From NCBI GenBank assembly GCA_900470805.1, contig UCCA01000037.1:99370-163369 (forward strand): a stretch of DNA of 64,000 nucleotides, in the 5' to 3' direction. Under the pieces are notes generated by a model. That model did not search any database. It saw only the letters and a list, made by a program, of their open reading frames with translations, and had not been told where the DNA came from. Position numbers and translations under genes: made by a program. Position 1 is the stretch's first letter; each line of letters begins with the position of its first letter. Of the stretch, positions 47,699 to 56,623 are shown piece by piece. This DNA comes from Hyphomicrobiales bacterium (GTDB lineage: Bacteria; Pseudomonadota; Alphaproteobacteria; Rhizobiales; Rhizobiaceae).

Positions 47699-49036
47699 AT
47701 GGATCTCGCTGGTCATCAGTCGACGCCCACTACGGCCGATAATTTTGACGTCATCATCTTGGGTGCTGGCATTTCGGGTTTGGTAGCGGCATCGATTCTT
47801 ACTCGCCAAAACAACCGCGTCCTCGTACTGGAAGACTATGATCGCGTCGGCGGCAATCACATCGATTGGACATCCGACGAGGGCTATACCTTCGATGTCG
47901 GCAGTCTTATTTTCCAGGATGATTCTCCGCTACTGGAGCATTTTCCGGAGCTCTTACCGCACTATCTGACGATTCAACCCTCATGGGGGCGACTCAACCC
48001 TCAAGGGAAAATCACGCTCTATCCGGTGTCAATTCGTGATGACATCGTTGGAGCGGGGATTTTGGGACTGGCGCAAATACTGGGCTCCGTGGCCTACGCC
48101 CGTCTGTTCCAAAGGCAGCTGCGCAGCGCAAGGGATTATGCCCGCTATTGGATCGGCGCGCGGCTCCTTCGCAGATCGGGCCTTGAAGCATATATGAAGC
48201 GCTTTTACGGTTTGCCCGCCGAGGAGATCGATCTCGATCTGGCCAGAAAGCGGATGCTTTGGATCAGCGAATATGCGTCTGCAACAGCATTCTTCAAACG
48301 GTTGTTGCCGCTCACACGGTCGCATCATTCCACCAATCGCCAGCTAGCCAGACCTCGTGAGGGTTTCGATAAGCTCTACCGGGTTGCCGTGGACCGGCTG
48401 GAGCGGGAAGGTGCAGCGTTCATACTGGCCGCGAAGACGGAAAAGATAGCGCGACGCGAGAGTGGCTTTGACGTCATCGTATCGAGCGGTCGTGTCTCCG
48501 CTCCGCGTATTGTCTCCACGATTCCGATCGCCCGAGCGGAACGGTTATGCGGCCTGGCCACGCTGCGAACGCTTAAGACGATCACGCTGATTACATTGTA
48601 CTTCAGCTTCGCGGGGCAGCGTGGCTTCCATCAATCAATTGTCTACAATTTCTCTCATGGCGGAGCGTGGAAACGTCTCACCGTCTACTCGGACTTCTAT
48701 GGTCGCGTCGCCGGCAGGGAATATTTCGCCGTTGAAGTGATTGGGGGGATGGTCGACACCATAGATGCGGCTGAAGCGGATTTTCGCCAACATTGTCGGG
48801 GCAACGGCATGTTTCTCGGCGATCTCGCACTCGAGGGTGGGCAGATTCTTGAGCATGCATATCCCATCTACACCAAGGGAGCTGCGGCTGACGCGGCTGA
48901 CGCCATCGAGAGGCTCAAGATATTCGGTATTGAATCGATGGGGCGTCACGGAGCCTTCAACTACCAGCCGACAGCCCGCGTTTCGACCATCGATGTGGAG
49001 GCTGAACTGTCTCGCTCGGAAAAGGCAGAGAGCTAG
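47699..49036 (+). CDS. FAD-dependent protein, UDP-galactopyranose mutase/amine-oxidase-like
   Basis: A 445-residue flavoprotein. FAD motif DVIILGAGISGLVAASIL (about residues 18-35), EDYDRVGGNHIDW and FDVGSLIFQDD as in UDP-galactopyranose mutase and protoporphyrinogen-oxidase-like proteins, and a later ESMGRHGAFNYQP near the C-terminus (about residues 410-422), which echoes the GR-x-G-x-F-x-Y cofactor segment of the mutases. It may rearrange a nucleotide sugar or lipid-linked sugar. ATG 47699 has GGAG eight bases upstream; GTG 47681 is a less likely start. It is followed after 53 bases by a GT4 gene. Confidence 0.8.
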   Translation: MDLAGHQSTPTTADNFDVIILGAGISGLVAASILTRQNNRVLVLEDYDRVGGNHIDWTSDEGYTFDVGSLIFQDDSPLLEHFPELLPHYLTIQPSWGRLNPQGKITLYPVSIRDDIVGAGILGLAQILGSVAYARLFQRQLRSARDYARYWIGARLLRRSGLEAYMKRFYGLPAEEIDLDLARKRMLWISEYASATAFFKRLLPLTRSHHSTNRQLARPREGFDKLYRVAVDRLEREGAAFILAAKTEKIARRESGFDVIVSSGRVSAPRIVSTIPIARAERLCGLATLRTLKTITLITLYFSFAGQRGFHQSIVYNFSHGGAWKRLTVYSDFYGRVAGREYFAVEVIGGMVDTIDAAEADFRQHCRGNGMFLGDLALEGGQILEHAYPIYTKGAAADAADAIERLKIFGIESMGRHGAFNYQPTARVSTIDVEAELSRSEKAES

Positions 49037-49089
49037 ATTGCCGATCATTCGCGCACGCTTCGCAATCACGCTGACGTTATGGGGTTTCG

Positions 49090-50148
49090 ATGCGCATAGT
49101 CCACATCTTGAACCATACAAGAAGATTGAACGGCCACGTTCATGCGGCTGTTGATCTCGCTTGTGCACAAGCAAAACTGGCGCATCAGGTATCGGTCATA
49201 AGCGGTGGAGGCGATTTCGACGCGCTTCTCGAGTCAAATGGCGTACGCACGATCGTCGTCGATCAAAGCCGAAATTTACGGACCGTCGCAAAAGCGATTT
49301 TTGAGCTCTACGGCCATGCCCGACAACTTAAGCCCACCGTCGTCCATGCCCATATGGTGACCAGCACCGTTATCGCCTTTCCCATATGTAAATTCCTGGG
49401 AATCCCGTTGATAACCACTGTCCATAACGCGTTCGAAAATAGCGCAAAATGGATGCGCCTGGGAACCAGAGTCATTGCGGTGAGCGACGACGTGGCAAAC
49501 GCAATGGAGCGCCGAGGCGTTCCACATTCACGATTGTCAATCGTACTCAATGGCACGATTGGTTCAAGCCGCTTCAAATGCCGCAGGGAGCAGCCGGCCT
49601 TGCTGGAAGCGCCCAGTATCGTCTTCGTCGGAGGGCTCCATCCTCGCAAGGGCGTATCTGATCTGCTACAGGCGTTCGAAGGGGTAAACAGACGGCATCC
49701 GCAAGCTCGTCTGTATATCGTGGGCGATGGTCCCGCGAGACTTGACTATGAAGCTGCGGCAATGAGGCTTGCTTGCGCGGCGGCGGTTCACTTTGTTGGA
49801 GCCGCAAGTGACCCTTATCCCTATATGCTCGCGGCGGATATCTTTGTATTGCCATCTCATGCCGATCCGGCACCATTGGTCCTGTCAGAGGCCCGAGAAG
49901 CGGCGTGCGCAATTGTTGCGACATCCGTCGATGGAATTCCTCAAATGCTGGAATATGGCGAGGCTGGCATTCTTGTTCCTCCTCGCGATCCGCAATCGCT
50001 TGAAAATGCGCTCTGCAACCTTTTGCAGGGTCCAGGCGAGATCGCCTTTTGGAAATCAAGAAGCCAATTGAGGATTGAGAATATGGCAATTGATCGCGTT
50101 GAGCGCGAAACGATGCAGGTATATTCGCAAGCTGCCTCGATGGCTTGA
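49090..50148 (+). CDS. Glycosyltransferase, GT4 family
   Basis: A 352-residue GT-B transferase. It starts MRIVHILNHTRRLNGHVHAA, and shows VFVGGLHPRKGVSDLLQAFEG, YIVGDGPARLDYE and VLPSHADPAPLVLSEAREAACAIVAT with the donor-site glutamate. It is the last gene of the exopolysaccharide locus. The acceptor and donor are unknown; if the preceding mutase-like protein makes a furanose donor, this enzyme would be a candidate to use it. Confidence 0.9.
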   Translation: MRIVHILNHTRRLNGHVHAAVDLACAQAKLAHQVSVISGGGDFDALLESNGVRTIVVDQSRNLRTVAKAIFELYGHARQLKPTVVHAHMVTSTVIAFPICKFLGIPLITTVHNAFENSAKWMRLGTRVIAVSDDVANAMERRGVPHSRLSIVLNGTIGSSRFKCRREQPALLEAPSIVFVGGLHPRKGVSDLLQAFEGVNRRHPQARLYIVGDGPARLDYEAAAMRLACAAAVHFVGAASDPYPYMLAADIFVLPSHADPAPLVLSEAREAACAIVATSVDGIPQMLEYGEAGILVPPRDPQSLENALCNLLQGPGEIAFWKSRSQLRIENMAIDRVERETMQVYSQAASMA

Positions 50149-50390
50149 TAGCGAGCTCGATACTTGCAATGCCACTGGAACATAGGTCCAGGAGGCTGGA
50201 GCATGGGGCAATGATAAAGCCTTGGAAGATGCGACCCCGGTGGCCGGCCACGGCAAAGCACTATTTTTTCTCGATCTGAATAAAATTGCTCCTTGGTGAG
50301 TCTTCACTACTGCGGGTCGGAATTCCCGTGGCTGTCGCACCCCAATCATTCGCCTCTTCTCCTGGGCGATGAGCCGATGGCGGAGAGTAG

Positions 50391-50425
50391 AGAGAAGGCT
50401 CGTTGCCCAGCCGCGAGCCTTCTCT
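50391..50425 (+). terminator. Intrinsic terminator
   Basis: A perfect 12-bp stem, AGAGAAGGCTCG paired with CGAGCCTTCTCT, around an 11-base loop, followed by TTCTTTC. It separates the exopolysaccharide locus from the ECF sigma operon. Confidence 0.8.
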
Positions 50426-50475
50426 TTCTTTCATGTCCCAATATCGAAGCAATATTAAACTCGGTTCACTGGCAG

Positions 50476-50506
50476 ATTGACACCGAGCATAATTTTCTAG
50501 CTATCT
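50476..50506 (+). promoter_or_regulatory. Possible promoter of the ECF sigma operon
   Basis: TTGACA (50476-50481) is followed after 19 bases by TATCTA (50501-50506), about 77 bases before the ATG. The spacing is long for a housekeeping promoter, so this is tentative. I see no clear GGAAC-type ECF autoregulatory promoter. Confidence 0.35.
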
Positions 50507-50582
50507 ATACGAGAATATTTCTTGAAGCTGTTTTGGAAAATTCGATGCCAGGTGTTGCCGCGTTCCGTCCGATGCCAAGCTC

Positions 50583-51125
50583 ATGACTACAGCTGCCAAA
50601 GCTCGCTTTGCCCAGATCGTGTTGCCGAGAATGGATGAGGCCTATCGCTTGGCACGTTGGATGACCGGCAGTGCGACGGATGCCGAAGACGTCATGCAGG
50701 AAGCGTGCCTGCGGGCCTACCGCTCGATCGAGACGTTTGCGGAGGGGAACGCCCGTGCATGGTTCCTGACGATTGTGCGAAATGCGTGCTACACGTGGCT
50801 GCAGAAGCATCGTCCCGGCGCGACCACCTTCATCGACGATCTGGACCCAAATAGCCGACTGTCGATTGAAACCGGGACGCTGCTTCACGAGGCACCGCCC
50901 ACACCCGAGGATGTGCTGATCGCCAAGACGGAGGCGGCAAGGCTGGTCGCCGCGATCGAGTCCTTGCCATTGCTGCTGCGCGAAGCGCTAGTATTGCGTG
51001 AATACCATGGACTTTCATACCGCGAGATAGCAGAGGTGACGGCCGTGCCGATCGGCACTGTGATGTCTCGTCTGGCGAATGGACGCAGAAGTCTTTTGAC
51101 ATGGGCGAAGGAGGATCGACGTTGA
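50583..51125 (+). CDS. ECF-family RNA polymerase sigma factor
   Basis: A 180-residue sigma70-like factor with region 2 (ARWMTGSATDAEDVMQEACLRAYRSI; AWFLTIVRNACYTWLQKHRP) and region 4 (LPLLLREALVLREYHGLSYREIAEVTAVPIGTVMSRLANGRRSL) joined by a short linker. It directs RNA polymerase to stress or envelope genes when released by its anti-sigma factor, whose gene starts inside its stop codon. Which signal it answers is not shown by the sequence. Confidence 0.95.
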   Translation: MTTAAKARFAQIVLPRMDEAYRLARWMTGSATDAEDVMQEACLRAYRSIETFAEGNARAWFLTIVRNACYTWLQKHRPGATTFIDDLDPNSRLSIETGTLLHEAPPTPEDVLIAKTEAARLVAAIESLPLLLREALVLREYHGLSYREIAEVTAVPIGTVMSRLANGRRSLLTWAKEDRR

Positions 51126-51880
51126 GTATTGACGACGAAACCATTCTTCTCGTTGCCGCCTACCATGATGGCGAACTGTCGCCATCGGAAACGCTGTCCA
51201 TGGAGAAACGATTTGCCGCAGAGCCGGAGCTGCGCGCGCTGGCCACCAGTCTTCGAAGCCTGTCCAGTCGGCTGACGGATGTGTTGCCGGCTGACGGGCC
51301 GCCGGAGGAAATGCGCGCCAGAATCGTCAGCGAAATTGGGCTTTCCGAAACCGGGGCGCCGCTCAAGCAGCAAAGACCGGCATGGATGGCGCTCGCTGCT
51401 TCACTTCTGATCGGGGTGATCATTGGTGGAGGCATTGTCGCCGGTGTCAACTTCGGCACGACGTCCTCGCGGCAGGCCACATCGGACGTTGTCTATGCGG
51501 CCCATCTGCGCAGTCTTGCCGCGCCTCAGCCGTTCGACATCGCTTCGTCGGACAGGCACGTGGTCAAGCCGTGGTTCAACGGCCGAACAGCCATAGCGCC
51601 CGCCACACCGGACCTTGCCAGCGAGGGCTTCCCGCTGATCGGCGGCCGCGTCGATATCGTCGCCGGGGTGCCGGTTCCGGTGCTTGTCTACCGGCATGAT
51701 CGCCATATTATCAGCGTGACGATAGTGCCCCGGCAGCTCGGCGCATCGCAGGCGGAGGAGAGCCATGACGGGTCCAACATTCATCGCTGGAATGGCGGCG
51801 ATCTGACCTACTGGGCGGTATCCGACCTTAACAACGGAGACCTTCGCCACTTCATCGCGGCATTCCAATATGCGCGGTAA
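51122..51880 (+). CDS. Membrane-anchored anti-sigma factor
   Basis: A 252-residue protein with a cytoplasmic N-terminal anti-sigma domain (AAYHDGELSPSETLSMEKRF), one transmembrane helix (MALAASLLIGVIIGGGIVAGV, about residues 90-110) and a periplasmic C-terminal half. The His is present but the Cys-x-x-Cys of zinc-binding anti-sigmas is absent. I chose the TTG at 51122, seven to eight bases after GGAGG and overlapping the sigma stop; the in-frame ATG at 51101 lies before that site. Coupled translation with the sigma gene fits a sigma/anti-sigma pair. Confidence 0.85.
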   Translation: MSIDDETILLVAAYHDGELSPSETLSMEKRFAAEPELRALATSLRSLSSRLTDVLPADGPPEEMRARIVSEIGLSETGAPLKQQRPAWMALAASLLIGVIIGGGIVAGVNFGTTSSRQATSDVVYAAHLRSLAAPQPFDIASSDRHVVKPWFNGRTAIAPATPDLASEGFPLIGGRVDIVAGVPVPVLVYRHDRHIISVTIVPRQLGASQAEESHDGSNIHRWNGGDLTYWAVSDLNNGDLRHFIAAFQYAR

Positions 51881-51979
51881 CTAGGGCGCCAACCAGTCCG
51901 AAAAATAATTCCCGCTGCACGTGAATAAAGACGGCTGCTTCCCGGTTTCATCATTGGCGTTGAAATCGGGAGCAGCGGC

Positions 51980-52588
51980 GTGGCGGGCATTGAAGCATCA
52001 CTGATTGCGGGGGCGACGATCGGGATGTCGATCGCGGCACCATTCGGGCCGACAAGTATGTTGTGCGTGCAACGGACGTTGAGTTTTGGCCTTTGCGCTG
52101 GGCTCGCGACCGGCTTGGGGATTGCGACCGTGCATCTCGCCTATGGCGCCTTGGCTAGCTTCAGTGCCTCGCATATCCTGATAGCGTCGCAGCATTCGCC
52201 GATATTTCCCGTCATTGCCAGTCTTATGTTGATGGGTTTTGCGCTGCGTATCGTTCGAAGCGACATTGTCGCCGAGACCGCTATCGGCAATCGCAAAGCT
52301 CTCGGTTCGGTCTATTGGGGAGCCATCGGGTTCGGCTTCCTCAACCCGTTTACGCCGTTACTGTTTGCCGCGGCTTCCCCAAACCTTGCTTCGCATGACG
52401 CAATATCGTCGGTAGCCGGGATATTTCTCGGTTCGATGGTGTGGTGGACAATATTGCTGAGCGGCGTCTCGTGTTTTCGCTTCAAGCTGACACCACGTTT
52501 CCTCACGCTCGCCAACCGGGCAACCGGGATGTTGCTTGGCATCATGGCCGCCACGACGTTGCTGCGCGTATGCATATCGGCGATCTGA
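51980..52588 (+). CDS. LysE-family amino-acid exporter
   Basis: A 202-residue membrane protein with about six helices. The N-terminus GMSIAAPFGPTSMLCVQRTLSFG carries the LysE/RhtB signature (a PxGP-like motif followed by a long helix), and GAIGFGFLNPFTPLLF matches the conserved mid-segment. It would export an amino acid or analogue. The start is a GTG at 51980 with GGGAG at normal distance. It lies 99 bases after the anti-sigma gene and might be part of the same transcript. Confidence 0.85.
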   Translation: MAGIEASLIAGATIGMSIAAPFGPTSMLCVQRTLSFGLCAGLATGLGIATVHLAYGALASFSASHILIASQHSPIFPVIASLMLMGFALRIVRSDIVAETAIGNRKALGSVYWGAIGFGFLNPFTPLLFAAASPNLASHDAISSVAGIFLGSMVWWTILLSGVSCFRFKLTPRFLTLANRATGMLLGIMAATTLLRVCISAI

Positions 52589-52970
52589 AGTGTTTCGCAG
52601 CTATCTGATTTCGTTTGGTGTGATCTGCGATTCGCTGAGCTCCTTGAAATGGGAGCACCATGGCCAATCGCATCTGCGCTGAGCCTGAATGTTGGATAGG
52701 CGAGGATCGCATCGGTGGTATTGTCGAGGTCAATGCCCTACCTCTTCTGGCGACGTTCGATCAAGGATGGACTCAGTCGATGTTGATACGCAATATGCGT
52801 TGACTTTAGTCGGCCCTCTCGGAGCGGGCTGCGGTTAGAACCCCTTAAAGAGCAAAGCATAAAAATCACGGAACTTGACGAGGTTTACGCCGAAGGTGGG
52901 CGAATAAACTGTCGTACCCGGCAAGAGGCAGGGAACGGTGGGGCATAAGATCAACGTCCGTGACACCTAG
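52589..52970. other. Intergenic region with one possible tiny ORF
   Basis: Apart from the possible 47-codon ORF at 52660-52803 I see no gene, hairpin or repeat. Confidence 0.45.
52660..52803 (+). CDS. Possible small ORF, 47 residues
   Basis: The ATG at 52660 has a good GGGAG Shine-Dalgarno four bases upstream. The product starts MANRICAEPECWIG and has no transmembrane helix or known motif. It may be chance or the remnant of a larger gene. Confidence 0.2.
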   Translation: MANRICAEPECWIGEDRIGGIVEVNALPLLATFDQGWTQSMLIRNMR

Positions 52971-53243
52971 CTAGCCATCGGCGCAGTTCTGCCCATCGCT
53001 AGAGCAGACAGCTACCTTGCCGTTCTCTAGGCCAACGAAATTGACGCCCCCATTTTCCAGCGCGAGTTTCAACTGTGCTGCGGTCGCGCGGTGAACATCG
53101 TGTCGCCCACCTTCGTAGTCTCGAACCGTGCTACGGGAAACGCCAGCGCGCTCGGATAACTCCACCTGCGTCCAATCAAGGAAGCCGCGGGCCGCTCGAC
53201 AGAGGGCTGGCGTCAAAATCTTGCAGTCGGGAGCTTGACCCAT
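52971..53243 (-). CDS. Small XRE-family helix-turn-helix regulator
   Basis: A 90-residue DNA-binding protein. LTPALCRAARGFLDWTQVELS then ERAGVSRSTVRDYEGGRH, a Cro/C1-type helix-turn-helix very common as a stand-alone regulator in alphaproteobacteria, followed by RATAAQLKLALENGGVNFV. The C-terminus carries two cysteines in VCSSDGQNC. ATG 53243 is chosen because family likeness begins there; the open frame runs to 53327. It is divergent from the pha operon over about 140 bases and may regulate it or itself. Confidence 0.85.
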   Translation of the reverse strand: MGQAPDCKILTPALCRAARGFLDWTQVELSERAGVSRSTVRDYEGGRHDVHRATAAQLKLALENGGVNFVGLENGKVAVCSSDGQNCADG

Positions 53244-53384
53244 AATCTTTAGTCGCCCATATTGGTTGATATAAGTCATATAGAGTAATTTTAGAGGTAT
53301 TTCTAGGTGGTCGCCGAAAAGCACCAAACCTAGCGATGACAGTTCGAGAAGGATCGAAACATTGGGATAACAGCCGGACCATTC

Positions 53385-56288
53385 ATGCTCGTTGCCCTGC
53401 TGCTCCTCCCGTTCCTGGGAAGCATTCTATCGGTTTTCTTCTTGAGAACGGCCTCACGTCGCTTGCCCGCTGGTCTTGCGGGTTTTGTCGTTCTTTTTTC
53501 CCTTTTGCTCACTGCCTCTCTGTATCCGCAAGTTTCTGACGGCGGCGTCGTACGCTTCCAAGCCCAGTGGCTGCCGCAGCTCGGCCTTGATCTGACGCTG
53601 CGGATGGACGGCTTTGCATGGATTTTTTCCATGCTGATCACCTCCATTGGTTTCCTGGTGATTCTTTACGCTCGCTACTACATGTCGGAAGAGGACCCGG
53701 TTCCGCGCTTCTTCTCGTTCCTGCTTGCATTCATGGGGGCAATGCTCGGCATTGTTGTCTCCGGCAATGTGATCCTGCTGTCGGTGTTCTGGGAACTGAC
53801 GAGCATATTCTCGTTCCTGCTGATCAGCTACTGGCACAATAACTCCTCCGCCCGCGATGGCGCGAGAATGGCGCTGACGATCACCGGGATCGGTGGTTTC
53901 TGCCTGTTGATCGGACTGATCCTGCTTGGCAACATCGTCGGCAGCTACGATCTTGACAAGATTCTGGGATCGGGTGACCTGATCCGCAATCATGACCTCT
54001 ATCTGCCCGCGCTGATATTCATTCTCCTTGGAGCACTGACGAAAAGCGCTCAGTTTCCATTCCATTTCTGGCTACCGAACGCCATGTCGGCGCCGACACC
54101 GGTGTCAGCCTTTTTGCATTCGGCGACGATGGTAAAGGCAGGCGTCTTCCTGCTGGTGCGTTTCTGGCCGGTCTTGTCCGGAACCTACGAGTGGTTCTTG
54201 ATTCTCGGCGCGGCTGGTATGATCACCTTGCTGCTTGGCGCCTATTTCGCGATATTCCAGCGCGATCTCAAGGGGCTGCTGGCCTATTCGACAATCAGCC
54301 ATCTTGGCTTGATCACCACACTGCTGAGCCTGGGGAGCCCGTTGGCGACGGTGGCGGCGATTTTCCACATGCTTAATCACGCGACTTTCAAGGCGTCGCT
54401 GTTCATGGCAGCGGGCATTATCGACCACGAGACCGGAACGCGTGACATGCGCAAGCTGAGCGGGTTGTTCCGGTTCATGCCGATCACGGCAACCCTTGCC
54501 ATTGTCGCCAGCGCCGCCATGGCGGGCGTGCCGCTACTGAACGGGTTCCTTTCGAAGGAGATGTTCTTCGCCGAGGCGGTCGAGACCCATGCCGACTCCA
54601 TACTGGATCGAATTCTGCCATATGTCGCGACGCTGGCCGGTGCCTTCAGCGTTGCCTACTCGCTGCGGTTCATTCACACCGTCTTCTTTGGGCCGTCGCC
54701 GACCGCCCTGCCGATCGCGCATCCGCACGAGCCCCCGCGCTGGATGCGTTTTCCGATCGAGTTCCTGGTCGTGCTTTGCCTGGTCGTCGGTATCGTCCCG
54801 GCATTGTCGATAGGGCCATTTCTTCATAGTGCGGTGGTCAGCGTTCTGAGAGAGGATACGCCGCAATATAGCCTTTCGCTGTGGCACGGAATCAATCTTC
54901 CGCTGATAATGAGCGTCGTCGCACTGATCGCCGGAACTGCGATCTACGCGCTGCTGAAAGACTATCTTTCACGCTGCGACGATGGTCCGCCCGTCATCCG
55001 GCGCCTCAAGGGACAGCGTATTTTCGAACGAATCCTGGTGGAAGTCTCCTGGCGCTGGGCTCGTGTCGCCGAGCGGCGTTTGGGCACCCGCAAGCTGCAG
55101 CCGCAGCTTCGCTGGTTGGTAATCGCAGGTCTAGGCGCCGGCGCCCTTCCGCTTTATCTGCGTAACTTCGAACCCCGCCCGTTTTCCTACAACGGGGTCG
55201 ATCCGATCTTCGCCGCGCTGTGGCTGATCGGTGTCTGCCTCGCAATCGGCACGGCCTATATGGCCAAATATCATCGTCTCGCTGCCCTGATGATGCTTGG
55301 TGGCGTCGGATTGATCGTCTGCGTGACGTTCGTCTGGCTGTCTGCACCAGATCTGGCCATCACCCAGCTTCTCGTCGAAATCGTCACCACCGTTCTTATT
55401 CTGCTCGGCCTGCGCTGGCTGCCGAAACGCTCGGAGGAGATCGGCGAATCGATGACATTGCGGGCAAGGTTCCGTCGGTTTCGAGATTTCGCGCTAGCCG
55501 TCGTTTGCGGGATCGCGATGTCGGCGATCGCCTATGCCGTGATGACGATGCCGGTGCCCGATGCAATCGCCAACTATTTCCTCGAACATGCCTACACACT
55601 CGGTGGCGGCCGCAACGTGGTAAACGTGATCCTGGTCGATTTTCGTGGCTTCGACACGCTGGGAGAAATCGCGGTGCTCGGCGTCGTATCACTGACTGTC
55701 TTCGCCTTGCTTCGCCGTTTCCGACCGGCGGCAGACAGCATGAGCATGCCGGAACAGCAGCAGGCCCAAAATCGCTTCGATGACGAGCGGCCGGAACGGT
55801 CGGCCGGCGATACCGTGCGCGATTACTTGCTGGTCCCATCGGTGATCATGCAATGGTTGTTTCCGGTGGTCATTACACTTTCCATCTATCTTTTCATGCG
55901 TGGCCACGACCTGCCGGGCGGCGGCTTTTCGGCAGGCTTGACACTATCGATCGCATTTCTTCTGCAATACCTTGCCGGTGGCACGCGCTGGGCCGAGGAT
56001 CGCATCCGTATCCTGCCGTTGCGCTGGATGGGGGCGGGCCTGATGACGGCGGTGCTGACCGGAATTGGCGCGTGGTTCCTCGGCTATCCCTTCCTGACAT
56101 CACATTCCCAGTACATCGAGCTGCCCATGATCGGAAAGGTGCCGGCCGCAACGGCATTGCTGTTTGATCTCGGGGTCTTCTCGCTGGTTGTTGGGTCGAC
56201 CGTGCTCATCCTCGTCGCCCTGGCGCACCAGTCTCTTCGCATCAATCGGCTTCGCGCCATCGAAGCGGCAAAGTCGGAGGAGGGCTGA
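53385..56288 (+). CDS. phaAB: Mrp/Pha-type cation:proton antiporter, fused subunits A and B
   Basis: A 967-residue fusion. Residues 1 to about 760 are MnhA/MrpA, a NuoL-like proton channel with about twenty helices (YWHNNSSARDGARMAL; HFWLPNAMSAPTPVSAFLHSATMVKAG; LLAYSTISHLGLI). Residues about 810-960 are the MnhB domain (SIYLFMRGHDLPGGGFSAGL). The fusion is usual in rhizobia, where Pha1 exports K+ in exchange for protons and supports alkaline tolerance and nodule invasion. The ion (K+ or Na+) cannot be read from the sequence. It heads a tight operon with phaC-G; the ATG has no strong Shine-Dalgarno. Confidence 0.92.
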   Translation: MLVALLLLPFLGSILSVFFLRTASRRLPAGLAGFVVLFSLLLTASLYPQVSDGGVVRFQAQWLPQLGLDLTLRMDGFAWIFSMLITSIGFLVILYARYYMSEEDPVPRFFSFLLAFMGAMLGIVVSGNVILLSVFWELTSIFSFLLISYWHNNSSARDGARMALTITGIGGFCLLIGLILLGNIVGSYDLDKILGSGDLIRNHDLYLPALIFILLGALTKSAQFPFHFWLPNAMSAPTPVSAFLHSATMVKAGVFLLVRFWPVLSGTYEWFLILGAAGMITLLLGAYFAIFQRDLKGLLAYSTISHLGLITTLLSLGSPLATVAAIFHMLNHATFKASLFMAAGIIDHETGTRDMRKLSGLFRFMPITATLAIVASAAMAGVPLLNGFLSKEMFFAEAVETHADSILDRILPYVATLAGAFSVAYSLRFIHTVFFGPSPTALPIAHPHEPPRWMRFPIEFLVVLCLVVGIVPALSIGPFLHSAVVSVLREDTPQYSLSLWHGINLPLIMSVVALIAGTAIYALLKDYLSRCDDGPPVIRRLKGQRIFERILVEVSWRWARVAERRLGTRKLQPQLRWLVIAGLGAGALPLYLRNFEPRPFSYNGVDPIFAALWLIGVCLAIGTAYMAKYHRLAALMMLGGVGLIVCVTFVWLSAPDLAITQLLVEIVTTVLILLGLRWLPKRSEEIGESMTLRARFRRFRDFALAVVCGIAMSAIAYAVMTMPVPDAIANYFLEHAYTLGGGRNVVNVILVDFRGFDTLGEIAVLGVVSLTVFALLRRFRPAADSMSMPEQQQAQNRFDDERPERSAGDTVRDYLLVPSVIMQWLFPVVITLSIYLFMRGHDLPGGGFSAGLTLSIAFLLQYLAGGTRWAEDRIRILPLRWMGAGLMTAVLTGIGAWFLGYPFLTSHSQYIELPMIGKVPAATALLFDLGVFSLVVGSTVLILVALAHQSLRINRLRAIEAAKSEEG

Positions 56289-56623
56289 TGGAGCTGATAT
56301 TGTCGATTGCAATCGGTGTGATGACCAGCTGTGGCGTCTGGCTGATCCTGCGTCCCCGAACGTATCAGGTGATCGTCGGACTGTCGCTTCTGTCTTATGC
56401 CGTCAACCTGTTCATCTTCGGCGTTGGAGGGGTCAAGGCAAATGTCCCGCCTATCCTGGGCAATGACGATCCGTCCATTCTGGCAGACCCGGTACCGCAG
56501 GCGCTGGTGCTTACCGCCATCGTTATTGGGTTTGCCACAACGGCACTGTTTCTCGTGGTGCTGCTCGCCTCGCGCGGCCTGACGGGCAGTGACCATGTTG
56601 ACGGGAGGAACGAACCGAAATGA
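56288..56623 (+). CDS. phaC: Cation:proton antiporter subunit C
   Basis: A 111-residue, three-helix NuoK-like protein. GVWLILRPRTYQVIVGLSLLSYAVNLFIF and the later DPVPQALVLTAIVIGFATTAL are the MnhC/MrpC signatures. It starts within the phaAB stop (TGATG) with GGAGGAGG upstream. Confidence 0.93.
   Translation: MELILSIAIGVMTSCGVWLILRPRTYQVIVGLSLLSYAVNLFIFGVGGVKANVPPILGNDDPSILADPVPQALVLTAIVIGFATTALFLVVLLASRGLTGSDHVDGRNEPK

Larger units (their letters stand above)
50149..50582. other. Intergenic region with terminator and promoter
   Basis: No credible gene. It holds a strong terminator-like hairpin at 50391-50425 and a likely sigma-factor promoter at 50476-50506. The first 240 bases show nothing I can name. 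Confidence 0.55.

Noticed and set aside
27030..50148. Succinoglycan (exo) or cellulose/curdlan locus
   Set aside because: The pyruvyl-, acetyl- and succinyltransferase genes of succinoglycan loci and the large processive synthases of cellulose or curdlan loci are missing.
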